This document shows, piece by piece, positions 25,667 to 38,058 of a stretch of 64,000 bases of DNA. The DNA is taken from positions 23,128,991 through 23,192,990 of the forward strand of contig CP136061.1 of assembly GCA_032622095.1 (NCBI GenBank). Reading direction: 5' to 3'. Both the position numbers and the translations under genes were made by a program. Below the pieces are notes generated by a model. The model was not told where the DNA came from, did no database searches, and saw nothing but the letters and a program-made list of their open reading frames with translations. The stretch's first letter is position 1. Each line of letters begins with the position of its first letter. The stretch comes from Siphonodentalium dalli (Eukaryota; Mollusca; Scaphopoda; Gadilida; Siphonodentaliidae).

Positions 25667-27835
25667 GATTTGTGGCTCTAACCCAGAGATTCATGAATAC
25701 AACGCAGGGATTTATGACTTTTTCGAAGGATTTATGGCTCTAACCCAGAGATTCATGAATACAACGCAAGGATTTATGACTTTTTCGAAGGATTTATGGC
25801 TCAAACCCCGAGATTCATGACTACAACTCAGGGATTTATGACTTTTTTGAAGGATTTATGGTTCTAACCCAGAGATTCACGAATAGAACTCAGGGATTTA
25901 TGACTTTTTCGAAGGATTTATGGTTCTAACCCAGAGATTCATGAATAGAACTCAGGGATTTATGACTTTTTCGAAGGATTTATGGTTCTAACCCAGAGAT
26001 TCATGAACAGAACTCAGGGATTTATGACTTTTTCGAAGGATTTATGGCTTTTACCCCGAGATTCATGACTACAACTCAGGGATTTATGACTTTTTCGAAG
26101 GATTTATGGTTCTAACCCAGAGATTCATTAATACAACTCAGGGATTTATGACTTTTTCGAAGGATTTGTGGCTCTAACCCAGAGATTCATGATTACAACT
26201 CAGGGATTTATGACTTTTTCGAAGGATTTGTGGCTCTAACCCAGAGATTCATGAATACAACGCAAGGATTTATGACCTTTTCGAAGGATTTATGGCTCTA
26301 ACCCCAAGATTCATGACTACAACTCAGGGATTTATGACTTTTTCGAAGGATTTATGGTTCTAACCCAGAGATTCATGAATAGAACTCAGGGATTTATGAC
26401 TTTTTCGATGGATTTATGGTTCTAACCCAGAGATTCATGAATAGAACTCAGGGATTTATGACTTTTTCGAAGGATTTATGGTTCTAACCCAGAGATTCAT
26501 GAATAGAACTCAGGGATTTATGACTTTTTCGAAGGATTTATGGCTTTAACCCCGAGATTCATGACTACAACTCAGGGATTTATGACTTTTTCGAAGGATT
26601 TATGGTTCTAACCCAGAGATTCATGAATACAACTCAGGGATTTATGACTTTTTCGAAGGATTTATGGTTCTAACCCAGAGATTCATGAATACAACTCAGG
26701 GATTTATGACTTTTTCGAAGGATTTGTGGCTCTAACCCAGAGATTCATGATTACAACTCAGGTATTTATGACTTTTTCGAAGGATTTGTTGCTCTAACCC
26801 AGAGATTCATGAATACAACGCAAGGATTTATGACCTTTTCGAAGGATTTATGGCTCTAACCCCAAGATTCATGACTACAACTCAGGGATTTATGACTTTT
26901 TCGAAGGATTTATGGTTCTAACCCAGAGATTCATGAATAGAACTCAGGGATTTATGACTTTTTCGAAGGATTTATGGTTCTAACCCAGAGATTCATGAAT
27001 AGAACTCAGGGATTTATGACTTTTTCGAAGGATTTATGGTTCTAACCCAGAGATTCATGAATAGAACTCAGGGATTTATGACTTTTTCGAAGGATTTATG
27101 GCTTTAACCCCGAGATTCATGACTACAACTCAGGGATTTATGACTTTTTCGAAGGATTTATGGTTCTAACCCAGAGATTCATGAATACAACTCAGGGATT
27201 TATGACTTTTTCGAAGGATTTATGGTTCTAACCCAGAGATTCATGAATACAACTCAGGGATTTATGACTTTTTCGAAGGATTTGTGGCTCTAACCCAGAG
27301 ATTCATGATTACAACTCAGGGATTTATGACTTTTTCGAAGGATTTGTGGCTCTAACCCAGAGATTCATGAATACAACTCAGGGATTTATGACTTTTCGAA
27401 GGATTTATGGCTCAAACCCCGAGATTCATGACTACAACTCAGGGATTTATGACTTTTTCGAAGGATTTAAGGTTCTAACCCAGAGATTCACGAATAGAAC
27501 TCAGGGATTTATGACTTTTTCGAAGGATTTATGGTTCTAACCCAGAGATTCATGAATAGAACTCAGGGATTTATGACTTTTTCGAAGGATTTATGGTTCT
27601 AACCCAGAGATTCATGAATAGAACTCAGGGATTTATGACTTTTTCGAAGGATTTATGGCTTTAACCCCGAGATTCATGACTACAACTCAGGGATTTATGA
27701 CTTTTTCGAAGGATTTATGATTCTAACCCAGAGATTCATGAATACAACTCAGGGATTTATGACTTTTTCGATTGATTTATGGTTCTAACCCAGAGATTCA
27801 TGAATACAACTCAGGGATTTATGACTTTTTCGAAG
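25667..27835 (+). repeat. Block D cassette, copy 4 (partial, ~2.17 kb)
   Basis: Follows copy 3 at an offset of 2,417 bp and shares CAGGTATTTATG (near 26,760) and TCGATGG with it, so copies 3 and 4 are the closest pair. The match ends where a module type 4 starts near 27,836. ATTCATGAACAG near 26,002 is private. Confidence 0.83.
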
Positions 27836-28455
27836 GATTTGTGGCTCTAACCCAGAGATTCATGATTACAACTCAGGGATTTATGACTTTTTCGAAGGAT
27901 TTGTGACTCTAACCCAGAGATTCATGAATACAACTCAGGGATTTATGACTTTTTCGAAGGATTTGTGGCTCTAACCCAGAGATTCATGATTACAACTCAG
28001 GGATTTATGACTTTTTCGAAGGATTTGTGGCTCTAACCCAGAGATTCATGAATACAACGCAGGGATTTATGACTTTTTCGAAGGATTTGTGGCTCTAACC
28101 CAGAGATTCGTGAATACAACGCAAGGATTTATGACCTTTTCGAAGGATTTATGGCTCTAACCCCGAGATTCATGACTACAACTCAGGGATTTATGACTTT
28201 TTCGAAGGATTTATGGTTCTAACCCAGAGATTCATGAATAGAACTCAGGGATTTATGACTTTTTCGAAGGATTTATGGTTCTAACCCAGAGATTCATGAA
28301 TAGAACTCAGGGATTTATGACTTTTTCGAAGGATTTATGGTTCTAACCCAGAGATTCATGAATAGAACTCAGGGATTTATGACTTTTTCGAAGGATTTAT
28401 GGCTTTAACCCCGAGATTCATGACTACAACTCAGGGATTTATGACTTTTTCGAAG
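27712..28455 (+). repeat. Module type 4 (12-mer): a-a-b-(GTGACTC)-b-c-d'-i'-g-g-g-h
   Basis: Twelve monomers, 744 bp, with no length change. Signatures are a first a monomer ending TCGATT instead of TCGAAG, a monomer starting GATTTGTGACTC, and d' with ATTCGTGAAT. i' reads CTCTAACCCCGAG. Related copies sit near 1,178, 3,533, 7,185, 9,845, 32,350, 38,610, 43,940, 45,930 (partial), 55,530 and 57,520 (partial). This is the longest module and appears to be a type 3 module expanded by an internal b/c segment. Confidence 0.8.
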
Positions 28456-28641
28456 GATTTATGGTTCTAACCCAGAGATTCATGAATACAACTCAGGGAT
28501 TTATGACTTTTTCGAAGGATTTGTGGCTCTAACCCAGAGATTCATGAATACAACGCAGGGATTTATGACTTTTTCGAAGGATTTATGGCTCTAACCCAGA
28601 GATTCATGAATACAACGCAAGGATTTATGACTTTTTCGAAG
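27836..28641 (+). repeat. End of a type 4 module and start of type 2
   Basis: Contains b-(GTGACTC)-b-c-d'-i'-g-g-g-h, then a-c-d leading into the E-block. All are standard monomers, with no gene. Confidence 0.75.
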
Positions 28642-30128
28642 GATTTATGGCTCAAACCCCGAGATTCATGACTACAACTCAGGGATTTATGACTTTTTTG
28701 AAGGATTTATGGTTCTAACCCAGAGATTCACGAATAGAACTCAGGGATTTATGACTTTTTCGAAGGATTTATGGTTCTAACCCAGAGATTCATGAATAGA
28801 ACTCAGGGATTTATGACTTTTTCGAAGGATTTATGGTTCTAACCCAGAGATTCATGAATAGAACTCAGGGATTTATGACTTTTTCGAAGGATTTATTGCT
28901 TTAACCCCGAGATTCATGACTACAACTCAGGGATTTATGACTTTTTCGAAGGATTTATGGTTCTAACCCAGAGATTCATGAATACAACTCAGGGATTTAT
29001 GACTTTTTCGAAGGATTTATGGTTCTAACCCAGAGATTCATGAATAGAACTCAGGGATTTATGACTTTTTCGAAGGATTTATGGTTCTAACCCAGAGATT
29101 CATGAATAGAACTCAGGGATTTATGACTTTTTCGAAGGATTTATGGTTCTAATCCTGAGATTCATGAATAGAACTCAGGGATTTATGAATTTTTCGAAGG
29201 ATTTATGGTTCTAACCCAGAGATTCATGAATAGAACTCAGGGATTTATGACTTTTTCGAAGGATTTATGGCTTTAACCCCGAGATTCATGATTACAACTC
29301 AGGGATTTATGACTTTTTCGAAGGATTTATGGTTCTAACCCAGAGATTCATGAATACAACTCAGGGATTTATGACTTTTTCGAAGGATTTATGGTTCTAA
29401 CCCAGAGATTCATGAATACAACTCAGGGATTTATGACTTTTTCGAAGGATTTGTGGCTCTAACCCAGAGATTCATGATTACAACTCAGGGATTTATGACT
29501 TTTTCGAAGGATTTGTGGCTCTAACCCAGAGATTCATGAATACAACTCAGGGATTTATGACTTTTCGAAGGATTTATGGCTCAAACCTCGAGATTCATGA
29601 ATACAACTCAGGGATTTATGACTTTTTCGAAGGATTTATGGTTCTAACCCAGAGATTCACGAATAGAACTCAGGGATTTATGACTTTTTCGAAGGATTTA
29701 TGGTTCTAACCCAGAGATTCATGAATAGAACTCAGGGATTTATGACTTTTTCGAAGGATTTATGGTTCTAACCCAGAGATTCATGAATAGAACTCAGGGA
29801 TTTATGACTTTTTCGAAGGATTTATGGCTTTAACCCCGAGATTCATGACTACAACTCAGGGATTTATGACTTTTTCGAAGGATTTATGGTTCTAACCCAG
29901 AGATTCATGAATACAACTCAGGGATTTATGACTTTTTCGAAGGATTTGTGGCTCTAACCCAGAGATTCATTATTACAACTCAGGGATTTATGACTTTTTC
30001 GAAGGATTTGTGGCTCTAACCCAGAGATTCATGAATACAACGCAGGGATTTATGACTTTTTCGAAGGATTTGTGGCTCTAACCCAGAGATTCATGAATAC
30101 AACGCAAGGATTTATGACATTTTCGAAG
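28642..30128 (+). repeat. E-block, copy 1 of 5 (1,487 bp)
   Basis: 24 monomers: e-f-g-g-h-a-g-g-g*-g-h-a-a-b-m-e'-f-g-g-h-a-b-c-d'. The diagnostic g* monomer has CCTGAG and TATGAATTTTTCG; its GAATTTTT lies exactly 546 bp after the block start in all five copies (29,188, 35,071, 41,022, 48,956 and 52,117). The h unit reads TTATTGCTTTAAC, and the second h is followed by GATTACAAC. This copy keeps CCTCGAG in e', CTAATCCTGAG in g*, and GATTTGTGG in m, so it looks like the outgroup. Confidence 0.88.
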
Positions 30129-32788
30129 GATTTATGGCTCTAACCCAGAGATTCATGAATACAACTCAGGGATTTATGACTTTTCGAAGGATTTATGGCT
30201 CAAACCCCGAGATTCATGACTACAACTCAGGGATTTATAACTTTTTCGAAGGATTTAAGGTTCTAACCCAGAGATTCACGAATAGAACTCAGGGATTTAT
30301 GACTTTTTCGAAGGATTTATGGTTCTAACCCAGAGATTCATGAATAGAACTCAGGGATTTATGACTTTTTCGAAGGATTTATGGTTCTATCCCAGAGATT
30401 CATGAATAGAACTCAGGGATTTATGACTTTTTCGAAGGATTTATGGCTTTAACCCCGAGATTCATGACTACAACTCAGGGATTTATGACTTTTTCGAAGG
30501 ATTTATGGTTCTAACCCAGAGATTCATGAATACAACTCAGGGATTTATGACTTTTTCGAAGGATTTATGGTTCTAACCCAGAGATTCATGAATACAACTC
30601 AGGGATTTATGACTTTTTCGAAGGATTTGTGGCTCTAACCCAGAGATTCATGACTACAACTCAGGGATTTATGACTTTTTCGAAGGATTTATGGTTCTAA
30701 CCCAGAGATTCATGAATAGAACTCAGGGATTTATGACTTTTTCGAAGGATTTATGGCTTTAACCCCGAGATTCATGACTACAACTCAGGGATTTATGACT
30801 TTTTCGAAGGATTTATGGTTCTAACCCAGAGATTCATGAATACAACTCAGGGATTTATGACTTTTTCGAAGGATTTGTGGCTCTAACCCAGAGATTCATG
30901 AATACAACGCAGGGATTTATGACTTTTTCGAAGGATTTATGGCTCTAACCCAGAGATTCATGAATACAACGCAAGGATTTATGACTTTTTCGAAGGATTT
31001 ATGGCTCAAACCCCGAGATTCATGACTACAACTCAGGGATTTATGACTTTTTTTAAGGATTTATGGTTCTAACCCAGAGATTCTCGAATAGAACTCAGGG
31101 ATTTATGACTTTTTCGAAGGATTTATGGTTCTAACCCAGAGATTCATAGAACTCAGGGATTTATGACTTTTTCGAAGGATTTATGGTTCTAACCCAGAGA
31201 TTCATGAATAGAACTCAGGGATTTATGACTTTTTCGAAGGATTTATGGCTTTTACCCCGAGATTCATGACTACAACTCAGGGATTTATGACTTTTTCGAA
31301 GGATTTATGGTTCTAACCCAGAGATTCATTAATACAACTCAGGGATTTATGACTTTTTCGAAGGATTTGTGGCTCTAACCCAGAGATTCATGATTACAAC
31401 TCAGGGATTTATGACTTTTTCGAAGGATTTGTGGCTCTAACCCAGAGATTCATGAATACAACGCAAGGATTTATGACCTTTTCGAAGGATTTATGGCTCT
31501 AACCCCAAGATTCATGACTACAACTCAGGGATTTATGACTTTTTCGAAGGATTTATGGTTCTAACCCAGAGATTCATGAATAGAACTCAGGGATTTATGA
31601 CTTTTTCGAAGGGTTTATGGTTCTAACCCAGAGATTCATGAATAGAACTCAGGGATTTATGACTTTTTCGAAGGATTTATGGTTCTAACCCAGAGATTCA
31701 TGAATAGAACTCAGGGATTTATGACTTTTTCGAAGGATTTATGGCTTTAACCCCGAGATTCATGACTACAACTCAGGGATTTATGACTTTTTCGAAGGAT
31801 TTATGGTTCTAACCCAGAGATTCATGAATACAACTCAGGGATTTATGACTTTTTCGAAGGATTTATGGTTCTAACCCAGAGATTCATGAATACAACTCAG
31901 GGATTTATGACTTTTTCGAAGGATTTGTGGCTCTAACCCAGAGATTCATGATTACAACTCAGGGATTTATGACTTTTTCGAAGGATTTGTGGCTCTAACC
32001 CAGAGATTCATGAATACAACTCAGGGATTTATGACTTTTCGAAGGATTTATGGCTCAAACCCCGAGATTCATGACTACAACTCAGGGATTTATGACTTTT
32101 TCGAAGGATTTAAGGTTCTAACCCAGAGATTCACGAATAGAACTCAGGGATTTATGACTTTTTCGAAGGATTTATGGTTCTAACCCAGAGATTCATGAAT
32201 AGAACTCAGGGATTTATGACTTTTTCGAAGGATTTATGGTTCTAACCCAGAGATTCATGAATAGAACTCAGGGATTTATGACTTTTTCGAAGGATTTATG
32301 GCTTTAACCCCGAGATTCATGACTACAACTCAGGGATTTATGACTTTTTCGAAGGATTTATGGTTCTAACCCAGAGATTCATGAATACAACTCAGGGATT
32401 TATGACTTTTTCGATTGATTTATGGTTGTAACCCAGAGATTCATGAATACAACTCAGGGATTTATGACTTTTTCGAAGGATTTGTGGCTCTAACCCAGAG
32501 ATTCATGATTACAACTCAGGGATTTATGACTTTTTCGAAGGATTTGTGACTCTAACCCAGAGATTCATGAATACAACTCAGGGATTTATGACTTTTTCGA
32601 AGGATTTGTGGCTCTAACCCAGAGATTCATGATTACAACTCAGGGATTTATGACTTTTTCGAAGGATTTGTGGCTCTAACCCAGAGATTCATGAATACAA
32701 CGCAAGGATTTATGACCTTTTCGAAGGATTTATGGCTCTAACCCAGAGATTCATGACTACAACTCAGGGATTTATGACTTTTTCGAAG
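30129..32788 (+). repeat. Shortened relative of the block D cassette, then type 4-like modules
   Basis: From the m unit at 30,129 the order follows 24,924-27,340 but lacks one nine-monomer type 3 module. CTTTTACCCC (near 31,245), ATTCATTAAT and AAGGTTCTAAC in f are shared with block D. Here m directly follows a d' with GACATTTTCG, which elsewhere is followed by i'. That is a junction, and m itself begins GATTTATGGCTC. Private changes include TTTATAACTTTTTCG near 30,235, CTATCCC near 30,388, ATTCTCGAAT near 31,081 and GGGTTTATGG near 31,611. Confidence 0.75.
31120..31177 (+). repeat. 58-bp monomer, second type of 4-bp deletion
   Basis: A class-g unit reading ATTCATAGAAC instead of ATTCATGAATAGAAC. 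The loss removes half of the 10-bp palindrome. I saw it only once, so it probably arose after the local duplications. Confidence 0.85.
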
Positions 32789-33222
32789 GATTTGTGGCTC
32801 TAACCCAGAGATTCGTGAATACAACGCAAGGATTTATGACATTTTCGAAGGATTTATGGCTCTAACCCCGAGATTCATGACTACAACTCAGGGATTTATG
32901 ACTTTTTCGAAGGATTTATGGTTCTAACCCAGAGATTCATGAATAGAACTCAGGGATTTATGACTTTTTCGAAGGATTTATGGTTCTAACCCAGAGATTA
33001 ATGAATAGAACTCAGGGATTTATGACTTTTTCGAAGGATTTATGGTTCTAACCCAGAGATTCATGAATACAACGCAGGGATTTATGACTTTTTCGAAGGA
33101 TTTGTGGCTCTAACCCAGAGATTCGTGAATACAACGCAAGGATTTATGACCTTTTCGAAGGATTTATGGCTCTAACCCCGAGATTCATGACTACAACTCA
33201 GGGATTTATGACTTTTTCGAAG

Positions 33223-36200
33223 GATTTATGGTTCTAACCCAGAGATTCATGAATAGAACTCAGGGATTTATGACTTTTTCGAAGGATTTATGGTTCTAAC
33301 CCAGAGATTCATGAATAGAACTCAGGGATTTATGACTTTTTCGAAGGATTTATGGCTTTAACCCCGAGATTCATGACTACAACTCAGGGATTTATGACTT
33401 TTTCGAAGGATTTATGGTTCTAACCCAGAGATTCATGAATACAACTCAGGGATTTATGACTTTTTCGAAGGATTTGTGGCTCTAACCCAGAGATTCATGA
33501 ATACAACGCAGGGATTTATGACTTTTTCGAAGGATTTATGGCTCTAACCCAGAGATTCATGAATACAACGCAAGGATTTATGACTTTTTCGAAGGATTTA
33601 TGGCTCAAACCCCGAGATTCATGACTACAACTCAGGGATTTATGACTTTTTTGAAGGATTTATGGTTCTAACCCAGAGATTCACGAATAGAACTCAGGGA
33701 TTTATGACTTTTTCGAAGGATTTATGGTTCTAACCCAGAGATTCATGAATAGAACTCAGGGATTTATGACTTTTTCGAAGGATTTATGGTTCTAACCCAG
33801 AGATTCATGAATAGAACTCAGGGATTTATGACTTTTTCGAAGGATTTATGGCTTTAACTCCGAGATTCATGACTACAACTCAGGGATTTATGACTTTTTC
33901 GAAGGATTTATGGTTCTAACCCAGAGATTCATGAATACAACTCAGGGATTTATGACTTTTTCGAAGGATTTGTGGCTCTAACCCAGAGATTCATGATTAC
34001 AACTCAGGGATTTATGACTTTTTCGAAGGATTTGTGGCTCTAACCCAGAGATTCATGAATACAACGCAAGGATTTATGACCTTTTCGAAGGATTTATGGC
34101 TCTAACCCCAAGATTCATGACTACAACTCAGGTATTTATGACTTTTTCGAAGGATTTATGGTTCTAACCCAGAGATTCATGAATAGAACTCAGGGATTTA
34201 TGACTTTTTCGAAGGATTTATGGTTCTAACCCAGAGATTCATGAATAGAACTCAGGGATTTATGACTTTTTCGAAGGATTTATGGTTCTAACCCAGAGAT
34301 TCATGAATAGAACTCAGGGATTTATGACTTTTTCGAAGGATTTATGGCTTTAACCCCGAGATTCATGACTACAACTCAGGGATTTATGACTTTTTCGAAG
34401 GATTTATGGTTCTAACCCAGAGATTCATGAATACAACTTAGGGATTTATGACTTTTTCGAAGGATTTATGGTTCTAACCCAGAGATTCATGAATACAACT
34501 CAGGGATTTATGACTTTTTCGAAGGATTTATGGCTCAAACCCCGAGATTCATGACTACAACTCAGGGATTTATGACTTTTTTGAAGGATTTATGGTTCTA
34601 ACCCAGAGATTCACGAATAGAACTCAGGGATTTATGACTTTTTCGAAGGATTTATGGTTCTAACCCAGAGATTCATGAATAGAACTCAGGGATTTATGAC
34701 TTTTTCGAAGGATTTATGGTTCTAACCCAGAGATTCATGAATAGAACTCAGGGATTTATGACTTTTTCGAAGGATTTATTGCTTTAACCCCGAGATTCAT
34801 GACTACAACTCAGGGATTTATGACTTTTTCGAAGGATTTATGGTTCTAACCCAGAGATTCATGAATACAACTCAGGGATTTATGACTTTTTCGAAGGATT
34901 TATGGTTCTAACCCAGAGATTCATGAATAGAACTCAGGGATTTATGACTTTTTCGAAGGATTTATGGTTCTAACCCAGAGATTCATGAATAGAACTCAGG
35001 GATTTATGACTTTTTCGAAGGATTTATGGTTCTAACCCTGAGATTCATGAATAGAACTCAGGGATTTATGAATTTTTCGAAGGATTTATGGTTCTAACCC
35101 AGAGATTCATGAATAGAACTCAGGGATTTATGACTTTTTCGAAGGATTTATGGCTTTAAACCCCGAGATTCATGATTACAACTCAGGGATTTATGACTTT
35201 TTCTAAGGATTTATGGTTCTAACCCAGAGATTCATGAATACAACTCAGGGATTTATGACTTTTTCGAAGGATTTATGGTTCTAACCCAGAGATTCATGAA
35301 TACAACTCAGGGATTTATGACTTTTTCGAAGGATTTGTGGCTCTAACCCAGAGATTCATGATTACAACTCAGGGATTTATGACTTTTTCGAAGGATTTGG
35401 GGCTCTAACCCAGAGATTCATGAATACAACTCAGGGATTTATGACTTTTCGAAGGATTTATGGCTCAAACGTCGAGATTCATGAATACAACTCAGGGATT
35501 TATGACTTTTTCGAAGGATTTATGGTTCTAACCCAGAGATTCACGAATAGAACTCAGGGATTTATGACTTTTTCGAAGGATTTATGGTTCTAACCCAGAG
35601 ATTCATGAATAGAACTCAGGGATTTATGACTTTTTCGAAGGATTTATGGTTCTAACCCAGAGATTCATGAATAGAACTCAGGGATTTATGACTTTTTCGA
35701 AGGATTTATGGCTTTAACCCCGAGATTCATGACTACAACTCAGGGATTTATGACTTTTTCGAAGGATTTATGGTTCTAACCCAGAGATTCATGAATACAA
35801 CTCAGGGATTTATGACTTTTTCGAAGGATTTGTGGCTCTAACCCAGAGATTCATTATTACAACTCAGGGATTTATGACTTTTTCGAAGGATTTGTGGCTC
35901 TAACCCAGAGATTCATGAATACAACGCAGGGATTTATGACTTTTTCGAAGGATTTGTGGCTCTAACCCAGAGATTCATGAATACAACGCAAGGATTTATG
36001 ACATTTTCGAAGGATTTATGGCTCTAACCCCGAGATTCATGACTACAACTCAGGGATTTATGACTTTTTCGAAGGATTTATGGTTCTAACCCAGAGATTC
36101 ATGAATAGAACTCAGGGATTTATGACTTTTTCGAAGGATTTATGGTTCTAACCCAGAGATTAATGAATAGAACTCAGGGATTTATGACTTTTTCGAAGGA

Positions 36201-36446
36201 TTTATGGTTCTAACCCAGAGATTCATGAATACAACGCAGGGATTTATGACTTTTTCGAAGGATTTGTGGCTCTAACCCAGAGATTCGTGAATACAACGCA
36301 AGGATTTATGACCTTTTCGAAGGATTTATGGCTCTAACCCCGAGATTCATGACTACAACTCAGGGATTTATGACTTTTTCGAAGGATTTATGGTTCTAAC
36401 CCAGAGATTCATGAATAGAACTCAGGGATTTATGACTTTTTCGAAG
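33223..36446 (+). repeat. 3.22-kb unit, copy 1 of 3
   Basis: The same ordered stretch recurs at 39,174-42,396 and 50,269-53,491. Offsets are 5,951 bp (5,950 after the +1 A) and 17,046 bp. It includes E-block copy 2. One difference in the second copy is GGATAAATGG at 39,608, where this copy and the third read GGATTTATGG. Confidence 0.84.
34525..36012 (+). repeat. E-block, copy 2 of 5 (1,488 bp)
   Basis: Lies inside block F copy 1. It has the derived variants GATTTGGGGCTC in m (35,394), GTCGAG in e' (35,471) and TTTCTAAGG near 35,200. Its single extra base is an A in CTTTAAACCCC near 35,157, which accounts for the 1,488-bp length. Confidence 0.86.
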
Positions 36447-38058
36447 GATTTATGGTTCTAACCCAGAGATTCATGAATAGAACTCAGGGATTTATAACTT
36501 TTTCGAAGGATTTATGGCTTTAACCCCGAGATTCATGACTACAACTCAGGGATTTATGACTTTTTCGAAGGATTTATGGTTCTAACCCAGAGATTCATGA
36601 ATACAACTCAGGGATTTATGACTTTTTCGAAGGATTTGTGGCTCTAACCCAGAGATTCATGAATACAACGCAGGGATTTATGACTTTTTCGAAGGATTTA
36701 TGGCTCTAACCCAGAGATTCATGAATACAACGCAAGGATTTATGACTTTTTCGAAGGATTTATGGCTCAAACCCCGAGATTCATGACTACAACTCAGGGA
36801 TTTATGACTTTTTTGAAGGATTTATGGTTCTAACCCAGAGATTCACGAATAGAACTCAGGGATTTATGACTTTTTCGAAGGATTTATGGTTCTAACCCAG
36901 AGATTCATGAATAGAACTCAGGGATTTATGACTTTTTCGAAGGATTTATGGTTCTAATCCAGAGATTCATTAATAGAACTCAGGGATTTATGACTTTTTC
37001 GAAGGATTTATGGCTTTTACCCCGAGATTCATGACTACAACTCAGGGATTTATGACTTTTTCGAAGGATTTATGGTTCTAACCCAGAGATTCATTAATAC
37101 AACTCAGGGATTTATGACTTTTTCGAAGGATTTGTGGCTCTAACCCAGAGATTCATGAATACAACGCAAGGATTTTTGACCTTTTCGAAGGATTTATGGC
37201 TCTAACCCCAAGATTCATGACTACAACTCAGGGATTTATGACTTTTTCGAAGGATTTATGGTTCTAACCCAGAGATTCATGAATAGAACTCAGGGATTTA
37301 TGACTTTTTCGAAGGATTTATGGTTCTAACCCAGAGATTCATGAATAGAACTCAGGGATTTATGACTTTTTCGAAGGATTTATGGTTCTAACCCAGAGAT
37401 TCATGAATAGAACTCAGGGATTTATGACTTTTTCGAAGGATTTATGGCTTTAACCCCGAGATTCATGACTACAACTCAGGGATTTATGACTTTTTCGAAG
37501 GATTTATGGTTCTAACCCAGAGATTCATGAATACAACTCAGGGATTTATGACTTTTTCGAAGGATTTATGGTTCTAACCCAGAGATTCATGAATACAACT
37601 CAGGGATTTATGACTTTTTCGAAGGATTTGTGGCTCTAACCCAGAGATTCATGATTACAACTCAGGGATTTATGACTTTTTCGAAGGATTTGTTGCTCTA
37701 ACACAGAGATTCATGAATACAACGCAATGAATTATGACCTTTTCGAAGGATTTATGGCTCTAACCCCAAGATTCATGACTACAACTCAGGGATTTATGAC
37801 TTTTTCGAAGGATTTATGGTTCTAACCCAGAGATTCATGAATAGAACTCAGGGATTTATGACTTTTTCGAAGGATTTATGGTTTTAACCCAGAGATTCAT
37901 GAATAGAACTCAGGGATTTATGACTTTTTCGAAGGATTTATGGTTCTAACCCAGAGATTCATGAATAGAACTCAGGGATTTATGACTTTTTCGAAGGATT
38001 TATGGCTTTAACCCCGAGATTCATGACCACAACTCAGGGATTTATGACTTTTTCGAAG

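Noticed and set aside
34431-34446. TTAGGG in AACTTAGGG (also 40,388, 45,718, 48,198, 51,484 and 55,449)
   Set aside because: It is a single C-to-T change in ACTCAGGG inherited through block duplications, with no neighbouring telomere units.
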